Assembly (NCBI GenBank): GCA_002839355.1
Contig: PGXW01000003.1
Location: 28,896-92,895, forward strand
Length of the DNA stretch: 64,000 nucleotides
Reading direction: 5' to 3'
From: Spirochaetae bacterium HGW-Spirochaetae-2
GTDB lineage: Bacteria > Spirochaetota > Spirochaetia > Sphaerochaetales > Sphaerochaetaceae
The stretch's first letter is position 1. Each line of letters opens with the position of its first letter. This document shows, in pieces, positions 8,638 through 16,766 of this stretch. The notes under the pieces were generated by a model. It was not told the DNA's origin. It searched no databases and saw only the letters and a program-made list of their open reading frames with translations. The position numbers and the translations under genes were made by a program.

Positions 8638-8902
8638 AGTGAGTCTCTCATGATAAAAAGTCCCAAACCGCGAAATTATTTCAAATTTACGTGAAATTTA
8701 CCTATCACAACCTAGTTTTTATTAAAAAATGGAGTTTTCGCACCCCATAAATAATAAATCTTCGAAAGTAATGTGAATAAATCAGTTACTATTCTTGTAT
8801 ACTAAATATGGAACTGGAGTGTTTCTACTCATCTGTTTTCCCGAAAGGTGTCCTATATACAATGAAAGTGTTGAGAAACTGATTGCTGCCGGCTACCGAA
8901 AG

Positions 8903-8913
8903 TATGGTATAAT
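8903..8913 (+). promoter_or_regulatory. Extended -10 promoter upstream of the first gntR gene
   Basis: TATGGTATAAT contains a perfect TATAAT preceded by TGG (extended -10). No convincing -35 is seen, which fits an extended -10 promoter. It overlaps a TGGTAT half-site, so autoregulation is possible. The start codon is about 150 bp further on. Confidence 0.45.
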
Positions 8914-9066
8914 CCAATCGATGGGAGAGAAGTTGGACGTATACCAACGGTCCTAACCCGGTGATTTCATATCTGGGACCAGTATGCGACTGAAAGATAG
9001 GTCGTCCATCAAGTTCGGAATCTTTCGGACTACAGAGATTGCTATGAAAAATACATGAGGTGTATG

Positions 9067-9693
9067 ATGCCACAATATATTGTTCAAGATAGCCTTGCGG
9101 ATAAAGTATACAATCTTATCAAAAGCCAAATACTGAGCGGCGAGCTGAAAGGGGGAATGGTCATTCCGGAAGAACATCTCGCCCAGCAATTCGGAGTCTC
9201 CAGAACCCCGATCCGCGAAGCCATCCGCCGATTGGCCGAATATGGACTGGTGGTACTCAAACCGCGAAGTCATGCCATGGTGTATCAATTCACCGAAAAA
9301 CAGGCTAGCGACACTGCAAAAGTACGTCTAGCCCTTGAATTGCTGGCCATAGAATTGTTGACACCGGCCATGGTGAACAAGCACATCACCGAATTGTCCA
9401 GGCTCGCCGCCGACTGCCAGTACAATCTGGTGGTAGGCAACCGTGCGGAACTGTTCGTGAAGGACAGCCTGTTCCACTTGGAGTTGGTCAAATGCACAGA
9501 AAACGAAGCGTTGTTCAGTATGTATGAACGGCTTGATTCCAGAATCCAGTTGCTCCGCATCTCAAAGAACTTCTCGGATGAACTGCTGGGGAATATTATC
9601 CACCAGCACCTGTTGATCATACAATCGTTGAAGAACAACGATATGCAGGCCTGCCGTGAACTCATGACGAAACATGTGAACCACCAGATGTAG
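9067..9693 (+). CDS. GntR family (FadR/FCD subfamily) transcriptional regulator
   Basis: A 208-residue protein from the ATG at 9067, preceded by GAGGTGT; in-frame ATGs at 9055 and 9064 are less well placed. The chosen start gives the same length and N-terminal alignment as the paralogue at 9974. An N-terminal winged helix (about residues 6-70, with FGVSRTPIREAIRRL as recognition helix) is followed by an all-helical FCD ligand domain (about 78-205), whose conserved His residues occur in DSLFHLEL and IIHQHLL. Such regulators sense sugar acids or carboxylates. It is divergent from the TRAP cassettes and probably controls them through the GTATAC sites. Confidence 0.92.
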   Translation: MPQYIVQDSLADKVYNLIKSQILSGELKGGMVIPEEHLAQQFGVSRTPIREAIRRLAEYGLVVLKPRSHAMVYQFTEKQASDTAKVRLALELLAIELLTPAMVNKHITELSRLAADCQYNLVVGNRAELFVKDSLFHLELVKCTENEALFSMYERLDSRIQLLRISKNFSDELLGNIIHQHLLIIQSLKNNDMQACRELMTKHVNHQM

Positions 9694-9762
9694 ACCCATA
9701 CATTTGGGCCCGCAAGGACTTTCCAGTACTCTCCCCTGCAATGATTGGCAAACGAAGCGAGA

Positions 9763-9880
9763 GGAGAGGGACCATGGAATGCTCCCTCTCCCGAGCGAGT
9801 GCAGGCAACGTAAGGATCCATACCTCGCCCCTTGGGGCGAAAAAGGAGGCTTTGCCTCCTGGGTCCAGGGCTTGCCCTGG
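9763..9880. repeat. Cluster of four stem-loops between the two gntR genes
   Basis: The 274-bp gap holds four hairpins in a row: GGAGAGGG/CCCTCTCC (9763-9791), TCGCCCC/GGGGCGA (9825-9840, followed by AAAA), AGGAGGC/GCCTCCT (9844-9860) and CCAGGGC/GCCCTGG (9865-9880). The second and third could end transcription of the first gntR. The clustering looks like a small intergenic palindromic element. No gene is seen in this gap. Confidence 0.5.
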
Positions 9881-9973
9881 GGGGGTATTGATACCTTTCA
9901 TTTGCAATTATTTGTGAGAATTGATATCCTATGAAGCGACGTTGCTGGGATTGTGAACCCATAAGAGGTGGAA

Positions 9974-10600
9974 GTGTCCAAGATAATTGTACAAAGCAGT
10001 TTGGCAGACAAGGTATACGACTTGCTCAAGAGGCAAATCCTATCTGGAGAGATCAAGGGTGGAATGACCATACCCGAAGAGCAACTGGCACAGGAATTCG
10101 GCGTATCCCGTACACCTATCAGGGAAGCTATCCGTAAACTTTCCGAATATGGTCTGGTGGTACTCAAACCACGCACCCATGCCATGGTATACAAAGTCGA
10201 TGAGAAAGAGGCCAAGGATATCGCCAAGGTACGGATTGCATTGGAACAACTTGCTGTGGAAACCCTCACCACACGCTCCATTGAAGACCATGTGGATATC
10301 CTTTCGCGGCTCTCGGCCGAATGCCAATATTATCTGGGAATCGGCAACCGCGCCGAGCTGTTCGTACGTGACAGCCTGTTCCACCTCGAACTGGTCAAGT
10401 GTACCGGCAACAAAGCCCTCTATACGTTGTACGAACGTTTGGATTCACGGGTACAACTGCTTCGGATTGCCCAAAACCGTTCCGACAAGGAGTTGGCTGA
10501 AAAAATTCATCAACATGGATTGCTTGTCCAATACTTGAGGAATGGAGAGAAACAACTTTGTCTTGATCTGATCGCCGCACATATATCCCACCAGTCCTAG
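9974..10600 (+). CDS. GntR family (FadR/FCD subfamily) transcriptional regulator, paralogue
   Basis: A 208-residue paralogue of the preceding gene, reading from GTG 9974 with AGAGGTGG just upstream; an in-frame GTG at 9968 is too close to that site. Most positions match the neighbour: both have the IVQ.SLADKVY.L N-terminus, the FGVSRTPIREAIRKL winged-helix segment and the FCD His residues. This is a tandem duplication that has diverged well beyond recent copying. With two TRAP cassettes and two GntR paralogues, one regulator per cassette, or cross-regulation by two ligands, is the simple reading. Confidence 0.92.
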   Translation: MSKIIVQSSLADKVYDLLKRQILSGEIKGGMTIPEEQLAQEFGVSRTPIREAIRKLSEYGLVVLKPRTHAMVYKVDEKEAKDIAKVRIALEQLAVETLTTRSIEDHVDILSRLSAECQYYLGIGNRAELFVRDSLFHLELVKCTGNKALYTLYERLDSRVQLLRIAQNRSDKELAEKIHQHGLLVQYLRNGEKQLCLDLIAAHISHQS

Positions 10601-10615
10601 CACGATCGTATTCTC

Positions 10616-11530
10616 TCAGACGAATCGCCACGCCTGTTTGAGAGTCCTCTTTGCATTCGCCAAAACAAGATCGGGGTCTTCCCCAGGTTGAGGCTTCACT
10701 TCGAAGCTCACCATCGGACGTTCCAGCTTGTTGAGAAATCCGACTTGCAGCAAAATCCGAAGATAATCCGCCAGTTCTTGCGTATCGTTCTCACTGTCGG
10801 GATACCCGAAACGGGGATGGTTGTCGCCATATCCAGGCATGTCCCTCCCCCGCATGACGGCATTGCCCATATGCACATGGCTCAAGTAGGGAACCACAGG
10901 GAGAATATTCTGGTCCAACGTCTCGTGCAGCAGTGGAATATGACTGCTGTCTATCTGCACATTGAAATTGGCGTGTCGTCCCGTTACTTCCCGGGCCAAA
11001 CGGACTACACGATCCACAGGACCAATCAATGAGCATTTCTCGATATCGTAATCGAACACCTCGATCTCAACGACCAGGTCTCCCTTATTCGCAGCATAGG
11101 AGCAAAGGTCCTCAACAGATTCCACCAAGGCCGAGAACGATTCCTCGATCGTGTCTTCGGTGTATCGGCCTGCGAGAAAAGCGAAATGGGAAGCCCCGAA
11201 TTCATATGCCTCGTCAATCCCTTCCTTCAGGGCCTGTACGGCGAGCAACCTACGATCCGTATCAAGGTCGTTGATATTCAATTTTCGTGAAAGTGTGATC
11301 CCTTGTCCGCCAAACGCCACGCCCCCAAGATGGGCAGTGCGGATCATCGAAATCATTTCTTGGCGTACGGAATTGTCGTTCACATGTCCGACTTCGACAA
11401 CATCGAAAAACTCATCGCAAAGGATCTTCTTCATGGAGATGAGTTTCTCATGTTCATCAGGACCTGATTGGGGATAGGATACATGATGGATTGTGCCGAT
11501 CCGCAGGTATTGTTCAAAGGAATCGATCAT
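10616..11530 (-). CDS. Sugar phosphate isomerase/epimerase-like TIM-barrel protein
   Basis: A 304-residue protein starting at ATG 11530 behind GGAGGTGG; the longer frame to 11596 lies inside the upstream gene. It has xylose-isomerase-like TIM-barrel features. Metal-ligand type residues occur in VVEIEVFD, FNVQIDSSHIPLL, LSHVHMGN and MVSFEVKP, that is E...D-x-x-H...H...E, in the usual order of the AP_endonuc_2 superfamily. The ATG overlaps the racemase stop (ATGA), so the two are cotranscribed. It probably interconverts a keto-sugar or sugar-acid intermediate. The substrate is unknown. Confidence 0.8.
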   Translation of the reverse strand: MIDSFEQYLRIGTIHHVSYPQSGPDEHEKLISMKKILCDEFFDVVEVGHVNDNSVRQEMISMIRTAHLGGVAFGGQGITLSRKLNINDLDTDRRLLAVQALKEGIDEAYEFGASHFAFLAGRYTEDTIEESFSALVESVEDLCSYAANKGDLVVEIEVFDYDIEKCSLIGPVDRVVRLAREVTGRHANFNVQIDSSHIPLLHETLDQNILPVVPYLSHVHMGNAVMRGRDMPGYGDNHPRFGYPDSENDTQELADYLRILLQVGFLNKLERPMVSFEVKPQPGEDPDLVLANAKRTLKQAWRFV

Positions 11531-12189
11531 TGTCCACCTCCAAGCAGGGATACGATTTCCCGCATACACGAGTCGGGACTGGATAAGACCGGGCATCCAC
11601 AGATACGCTTGACGGAATCGGCCATATGGGCCATGGATGCTTGTGCCAGGACCACCACATCCTGGTTCTTGACTTTCAATGCCATCTTGGCAACCAAGTC
11701 GTCGTGGGTTTGCACATCACCCCTCTTCAACGCGACAATCGCCTCTGGACATACATGCGAGGTAATCTCCACCATGATGCCCGCAGCCTTTGCCTCTTCC
11801 AGGATTTTTCCGGTCGTAGGGGCCACGGTGCTTGTCGCGGTTGCCAATACGGTTACGTTCTTTCCGAATGTCGCAGCTCTCCGACACATCTCGTCGTCTA
11901 TCGCAACCAGAGGAACCGGGATCGACTGACGCAATGCGGTGACAGCCGGAGTCAATGTAGAACAGGTGACGACAATGATATCGGCTCCCGTCAGGACACA
12001 ATTGTACACATCGTTTGCAAGTCGTTGCCGGTTCGTTTCAGAGAATTCGCCTGTTTCCGCGGGATCGGATGCAAGAAAATCATCCAAAACGTTATGTATC
12101 TTCACTTTTTCGCCCACCATCTTCTGCAAGGCAGGGCCGAAACTACCATACACACTTCCGACTGTGTGGATCAACGCTATCCTTTTCAT
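11527..12189 (-). CDS. Aspartate/glutamate/hydantoin racemase family protein
   Basis: A 220-residue protein from ATG 12189, which has GGAG six bases upstream; the ORF extends 10 codons further without support. Two family cysteines are visible, in VVTCST (about residue 75) and SHVCPEA (about 155), each at the end of a beta strand in the two pseudosymmetric domains. Members racemise amino acids or isomerise small dicarboxylates. Coupled to a TIM-barrel isomerase and next to a TTT uptake operon, a role on a hydroxy-acid or acid-sugar derivative is likely, but this is inference. Confidence 0.82.
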   Translation of the reverse strand: MKRIALIHTVGSVYGSFGPALQKMVGEKVKIHNVLDDFLASDPAETGEFSETNRQRLANDVYNCVLTGADIIVVTCSTLTPAVTALRQSIPVPLVAIDDEMCRRAATFGKNVTVLATATSTVAPTTGKILEEAKAAGIMVEITSHVCPEAIVALKRGDVQTHDDLVAKMALKVKNQDVVVLAQASMAHMADSVKRICGCPVLSSPDSCMREIVSLLGGGQ

Positions 12190-12379
12190 ACCAATCTCCA
12201 TTCTAGTGATCTGTACCATCCTAATCTTTGCTTTTCTTGGGCCTATCGAACAGATGGACTTCGTTCGTGTCAGCTCAGATACCTTTCATATCTTCGCTTC
12301 CTTGTCCTTGCCCTCTGTCCGATCCGCTCCAAGCTCAGCCACAAGTTTATGCTGTTACAGATCACTACCCAATAGCATG

Positions 12380-12405
12380 AAAGGGGGAGCTGAGGCTCCC
12401 CCTTT
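12380..12405. terminator. Bidirectional-looking terminator after tctC
   Basis: AAAGGGGGAGC (12380-12390) and GCTCCCCCTTT (12395-12405) form an 11-bp perfect stem with loop TGAG. The minus-strand transcript ends with CCCCCTTTCAT. It closes the pdxA-tctBAC operon 13 bp after the tctC stop and separates it from the racemase/isomerase pair. The remaining 190 bp up to the racemase start shows no gene. Confidence 0.85.
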
Positions 12406-12417
12406 CCACACGAGGCA

Positions 12418-13407
12418 TTATTTTCCCAGGGACTTCAAGTAATCGGCTTCGAATTCAGCCATATATACCTGTGCTTCCATATAGTTGCGGAATTCGGGGA
12501 CCAACTTGTACTTGTTGATGTATTCGTCCTTCCACGCATTGGATTCCGAAACAGCCTGGAAAGCATCGCTCCAGAACGCCGCGGCTTCGGCAGTCATGTT
12601 CTTCGGTCCGACAACTCCACGCCAGACGGGAACTTCGACATCGTCATAGTCACCGACTTCACTCAACGTGGGTGCGCTTGCGAGGTTACCCGTGAACCGT
12701 GCCTTGGAAAGGGCAAGGACCGGAGTCAGTTTTCCTGCGACGACATATTGGTCCGCAGCGGCCGGTTTCGACATGACCAGATCGACGTGTCCACCAAGAA
12801 TGGAGGTGATGGCCGCACTGGTGGAGTCGTTGGTGATGAACGCGATCTGATTCTGGTTCACACCAAGCTCGCCGATCATCTTCTCGTATGTGGCGATATC
12901 GTCACCCTTCGAACCGGCGATTACGACTTGCTTTCCGGCAGCGACCGCGTCAAGAACTGCATTGAAATTCTTATACTTGGAATACTCGCCGATATAGAGC
13001 AACTGCTTGTCCACTGCCATGACGGCAATCGGAGTGAAGTTTGCCAACCGGTTGGCGGTATTCTTGACCATCGGCATGAGATCACCGCTGTTGAAGGTGA
13101 GCAGGGTATGGTTTGCGAGGTTGCCCGCATTCACACGGCTGACCTGCAATCTACCAACTTCACCACCACCGTCAGTCTTGTTTGCTACCAGGAACGTCTG
13201 ACCTGCGACCACATCAAGACGGGTCATGATATCACTGATGATACGTGTATAGATATCGCTTCCACCACCGGGACTGGAAGTGACGATCCAGTCGATATCC
13301 TTCGAGGGAGCGAATCCAGTGGATGCCGCCTCGGCACTACCCTGGGCGAACAGCGGCGCGACCAGCGCAACAATCAGAACGATAACAATCAAAGCTAGCT
13401 TTTTCAT
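12418..13407 (-). CDS. tctC: Tripartite tricarboxylate transporter substrate-binding protein (TctC/Bug family)
   Basis: A 329-residue protein from ATG 13407 with AAGGAG eight bases upstream. A signal peptide ends at LFA before QG. The mature protein starts with a DIDWIVTSSPGGGSDIYTR segment, the Bug-family loop that contacts the ligand carboxylate, and includes the SKGDDIATYEKMIG and VDLVMSKPA regions. It delivers a carboxylate to TctAB. It is the last gene of the operon and is placed after the permeases. Confidence 0.93.
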   Translation of the reverse strand: MKKLALIVIVLIVALVAPLFAQGSAEAASTGFAPSKDIDWIVTSSPGGGSDIYTRIISDIMTRLDVVAGQTFLVANKTDGGGEVGRLQVSRVNAGNLANHTLLTFNSGDLMPMVKNTANRLANFTPIAVMAVDKQLLYIGEYSKYKNFNAVLDAVAAGKQVVIAGSKGDDIATYEKMIGELGVNQNQIAFITNDSTSAAITSILGGHVDLVMSKPAAADQYVVAGKLTPVLALSKARFTGNLASAPTLSEVGDYDDVEVPVWRGVVGPKNMTAEAAAFWSDAFQAVSESNAWKDEYINKYKLVPEFRNYMEAQVYMAEFEADYLKSLGK

Positions 13408-13473
13408 GTTTTTCTCCTTTTTTAGAGACAAATAATTAGTACGCTGGACAACGTCCTGCGATAAAAACCGAAA

Positions 13474-14988
13474 TTACGAGGCCTTCCTCTTCATGAGTCC
13501 AAGCCGGATCAGCAGTGGACGTACCACGGGGAACACCATGATCGCGATCAGAATGATGATAAACACCAGGGAAATCGGTTTCTGGAAAAAGATGTCTAGA
13601 CTTCCCTGCGATATGATGAAAGCCTTGCGCATATTGGATTCCAACAGGGGTGCCAAAACGAAAGCCAACAGTACGGGAGCCGTCTGGTATTCGCATTTGG
13701 TCAACACATACCCCATTACTCCCGAAAGGAACATGATCAGGACACCGTACATCGAATTGCTCGTACTATAGGAACCCACGACGCACACCACGGTGATGAT
13801 TGGGATCATCAATTTGGTCGGAACCGACAGAATCTTGATAAGAAAGGGAATGACTCCCCACGCAATCACCAAGGTGACAATGTTCGCCAGGAACAGAGAA
13901 GCAATCAAACCCCACGCGAAATCGGGCGAATTGGTGAACAAGAGCGGTCCGGGATTCAATCCCCACATCATAAGTCCACCCAAAAGGACCGCTCCGGTAC
14001 CAGAGCCGGGAATACCCAGCGCCAACAAGGGTGCGAACGCACCTGCCGCGGCGCCATTGTTCGCCGCTTCGCAGGCGGCGATACCTTCGATGGCACCGGT
14101 CCCCAACGGTTCCTCATTCTTGAACGACTTCTGGGCGGCATATCCCATGAAGGCGGCTGTGGTAGCGCCTGCACCCGGTAGAACTCCAACAAACGTACCC
14201 ATGAATCCGGATCTGACAGCGGGGAAAAACAGCCGTTTGAAGTCGTGCAATGTGAGCATGCTACCCTTGATTGTCAATTTTTCGATCGAAACCTGTGTCT
14301 TCTTGTTACGTTCCTCCATCAACTTGATGACTTGGGCAAAACCGACCACCCCGATGACGAACGGTGTGAAGGGAATCCCCCCGAGGAGATAGATGCTTCC
14401 GAAATCATAACGGGGACTTCCCGAAAGGGTATCCATGCCCATACTAGCCAATAGGATACCCAACATGGTGAGCAATAGGCCTTTTGTGGGGTTCTCTCCT
14501 ACCAGCCATCCGATAGATGTCATGGCGACAAGCAACAGGGCGGTCATTTCGGCTGGACCGAACTTCAACCCGATGTCAGCAAGGGCCGGCCCCATGAATG
14601 TGAGGATGATCATACCGATGGTTCCGCCGATGAAGGAGGCCATGTTCGACGTCAACAGCGCCTGACCGGGACGTTTGCGCTGGGTAGCCATGGGGTATCC
14701 GTCCAACGCCGTCATGACCGCCGGGCTATCACCGGGAATATTGAGCAGGATTGCGCTGAAGGCACCTCCATACATATTCGAATAGTACAAGGCTCCCAAC
14801 ATGATGATTGCGGTGGTCGGATTGAACTTGAAGGTCAAAGGCAGCAACAGGGCGACTCCGGCCAACGAACCGATGCCCGGCATGGCGCCGACAATCAGCC
14901 CCAGTACGGCTCCCAGGATCGTCACTCCGATATTCTGCAGTGTGAATAGGACAGAGAATCCATCTAGCAACAGTTGTAGGTTTTCCAT
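13474..14988 (-). CDS. tctA: Tripartite tricarboxylate transporter large permease TctA
   Basis: A 504-residue polytopic protein of the usual TctA length. The family motifs LGLIVGAMPGIGSLAG (residues 31-46) and GVLPGAGATTAAFMGYA (near 270) are the two glycine-rich repeats of the inverted-topology fold. It lies 9 bp after tctB. With TctB and TctC it forms an ion-driven carboxylate importer in the inner membrane. Confidence 0.95.
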   Translation of the reverse strand: MENLQLLLDGFSVLFTLQNIGVTILGAVLGLIVGAMPGIGSLAGVALLLPLTFKFNPTTAIIMLGALYYSNMYGGAFSAILLNIPGDSPAVMTALDGYPMATQRKRPGQALLTSNMASFIGGTIGMIILTFMGPALADIGLKFGPAEMTALLLVAMTSIGWLVGENPTKGLLLTMLGILLASMGMDTLSGSPRYDFGSIYLLGGIPFTPFVIGVVGFAQVIKLMEERNKKTQVSIEKLTIKGSMLTLHDFKRLFFPAVRSGFMGTFVGVLPGAGATTAAFMGYAAQKSFKNEEPLGTGAIEGIAACEAANNGAAAGAFAPLLALGIPGSGTGAVLLGGLMMWGLNPGPLLFTNSPDFAWGLIASLFLANIVTLVIAWGVIPFLIKILSVPTKLMIPIITVVCVVGSYSTSNSMYGVLIMFLSGVMGYVLTKCEYQTAPVLLAFVLAPLLESNMRKAFIISQGSLDIFFQKPISLVFIIILIAIMVFPVVRPLLIRLGLMKRKAS

Positions 14989-14997
14989 GTTCTCCTC

Positions 14998-15471
14998 CTA
15001 GTTGGCGATCAGATTGAGGATCAAACCTTTCGGAAATGGTACCCCAAGCCACAATACGAATGCACCGATCACGATGCCCATGATGATCAGGAAAACAGTT
15101 ATGGTGGTTTTCCATGCACACTTCTCAAACCAACGCAACCATACGAGCACATACAGACCCACACTCGGCAATAGCCCGATGATGAAGGTGGTTCCCATGA
15201 TCACCACAACACTCAAAGGAACCAACCAGTTCTCCAATGGCCAGGAAGGAGCCTTTTCCTTGAAGGAGAAGACCAATGCCAGCAGGCTGGCTACCAGAAG
15301 CGCGAAGGAGATGATAACTGGAAAGAATCCCGGTCGAGGTCCTTTCATATCCTCCCAAAACCCATACTTGGCAAACCCCATCCAGATGAATGCGATCGAT
15401 ATGCCGATCATTGCGATCGGGATATACTGCTTGACGCCGAACTTCCTATCCTTCTGTTCAACCGAACTCAT
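14998..15471 (-). CDS. tctB: Tripartite tricarboxylate transporter small permease TctB
   Basis: A 157-residue protein with four membrane helices, as expected for TctB. It has a first-helix IAMIGISIAFIWMGFAKYGFW, then GPRPGFFPVI, the usual GP-x-x-FP signature. The start overlaps the pdxA2 stop by 4 bp. Confidence 0.92.
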   Translation of the reverse strand: MSSVEQKDRKFGVKQYIPIAMIGISIAFIWMGFAKYGFWEDMKGPRPGFFPVIISFALLVASLLALVFSFKEKAPSWPLENWLVPLSVVVIMGTTFIIGLLPSVGLYVLVWLRWFEKCAWKTTITVFLIIMGIVIGAFVLWLGVPFPKGLILNLIAN

Positions 15472-16487
15472 ACAGACCCTCCGGATGCCATATGGTTTGC
15501 CATACGGCTTGTCATCTTCACAGCATTCTCAAATGCACGCGTTCCGGCAATATTCTTGCCGACGATATCATACGCAGTACCATGGGCACAGGTTGCGATC
15601 GGTGCGGGAAGCCCGCCGGCAATCGTAATGCCTTCGTCGAAACCCTTCAGTTTCAATGCAATCTGTCCCTGGTCGTGATACATGGTGACAACTCCATCGA
15701 ATTCGCCGCGGAAAGCACGGATAAATAGGATATCCGAGGGATATGGTCCCGTGGCATCGATTCCCTTCGCCCTAGCTGCGGCGATTGCCGGTTCAATGAT
15801 ATCCAGTTCTTCACGACCACAGAGTCCATGTTCCCCCGCATGGGGATTGAGTGCCGCCAATCCAAGCCGGGGCTTTGCGATTCCCGAATTGCGCAACGAG
15901 GAATCCGCCAAGGTTATGGCACGTGTAATAGTATCCACTGAAAGATTGGAACTTACTTCCTTTATGGGAATATGGCTGGTAGTCCGGGTTGTCCATAGGT
16001 CTCCGAGCACATTGATCTCCCCGAACGGGCCGGTGTGCCCGAATATGTCGGCCAACAGGTGATGCTCGCTCTCGAACTTGCATCCGGCCATCTTCATGGC
16101 TTCCTTATTGAACGGTGCGAAACAGAATCCCTCTATCTTCTTCTCAAGAAAAAGCTCTGCTGCCTTCTCGATCATCGCCAGCACCGCGGCTCCGCTTTTC
16201 ACACTGACTTCGCCAAGTTCATAATCGGTTTCGGGGTCCAGGTCAGCCTGGTCCAGGAACGGGATGGCGCCGGAATTCCAATCGGCTTCGGAAATATCTC
16301 CGATCAGCTGGTAGGCCACTTGCTTCCCGACGATGCGCATGCCTTGCTCAAACACCCGCTTGTCCCCGATAACCACCGGTTTGCACAACGTATCGAAAAA
16401 CCTTGCGGATGCCAATTTAACAACCAGCTCAGGACCAACCCCTGTACCATCACCCAACAACACGCCAATCACTGGTTTTCGTTCCAT
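15468..16487 (-). CDS. pdxA2: PdxA-family 4-phosphate dehydrogenase (PdxA2-like)
   Basis: A 339-residue protein from ATG 16487; the TTG at 16508 in the same frame is a poor start, and its GGTGGAG serves as SD. PdxA signatures are GDGTGVGPELV at the N-terminus, the metal-binding SEHHLLAD histidine region (about 140), LNPHAGEHG and MYHDQGQIALK. Linkage to a TTT importer and a PrpR-type activator, rather than to pyridoxine genes, points to the PdxA2 group. That group oxidises and decarboxylates D-threonate or D-erythronate 4-phosphate in acid-sugar catabolism. The DUF1537 kinase that would supply this substrate is not in the window. Confidence 0.85.
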   Translation of the reverse strand: MERKPVIGVLLGDGTGVGPELVVKLASARFFDTLCKPVVIGDKRVFEQGMRIVGKQVAYQLIGDISEADWNSGAIPFLDQADLDPETDYELGEVSVKSGAAVLAMIEKAAELFLEKKIEGFCFAPFNKEAMKMAGCKFESEHHLLADIFGHTGPFGEINVLGDLWTTRTTSHIPIKEVSSNLSVDTITRAITLADSSLRNSGIAKPRLGLAALNPHAGEHGLCGREELDIIEPAIAAARAKGIDATGPYPSDILFIRAFRGEFDGVVTMYHDQGQIALKLKGFDEGITIAGGLPAPIATCAHGTAYDIVGKNIAGTRAFENAVKMTSRMANHMASGGSV

Positions 16488-16560
16488 ATTATAGTATTTC
16501 TCCACCAACTTTCATATTTGACATACTCTGCGAAGTGCAGGGGGCTGTCATATATATCAA

Positions 16561-16576
16561 TGCAGAAACTATGCCA
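16561..16576 (-). promoter_or_regulatory. Sigma-54 (-24/-12) promoter of the pdxA2-tctBAC operon
   Basis: Read on the minus strand the site is TGGCATAGTTTCTGCA. The GG and GC doublets are separated by exactly 10 bp, and it matches the TGGCAnnnnnnnTGCA sigma-54 core. Transcription should start near 16550, about 60 bp before the pdxA2 ATG. The gene for a sigma-54 activator lies immediately upstream. The assignment combines a direct sequence match with that context. Confidence 0.8.
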
Positions 16577-16671
16577 ATTTCCAGTTCTTTGAAAAAATAT
16601 AGTTTAAACATTTTCCAGAAAACATTTTAATAGATTTTTAATAATTGTAATGAATACATTTCATGGCTGAA

Positions 16672-16721
16672 TGTTTCAGTATTGTTTCAAACGAAATGAA
16701 ACGTGAAACATAATTGAAACA
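16672..16721. promoter_or_regulatory. Symmetric heptad array: putative upstream activator sequence for the PrpR-like regulator
   Basis: Two TGTTTCA heptads (16672-16678, 16683-16689) and two TGAAACA heptads (16704-16710, 16715-16721) are arranged as a mirror-symmetric palindrome about 16696.5, with 11-bp (one-turn) spacing inside each pair. A fifth copy, TGAAACG, lies at 16697-16703. The centre is about 145 bp upstream of the predicted start site, normal for a sigma-54 enhancer, and the segment between is AT-rich and probably bendable. That PrpR binds it is inference. Confidence 0.7.
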
Positions 16722-16766
16722 CATTGTGCGAAAAATCTTGATACCCACTTTGATGGTATCGGGAAA

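Noticed and set aside
9694..9934. Plus-strand 76-codon ORF at 9704-9934 between the gntR genes
   Set aside because: It crosses four perfect hairpins and its codons show no protein-like pattern.
16488..16508. TTG start for the PdxA-like protein
   Set aside because: The added seven residues are not conserved in the family, and they contain the GGTGGAG that serves as Shine-Dalgarno for ATG 16487.
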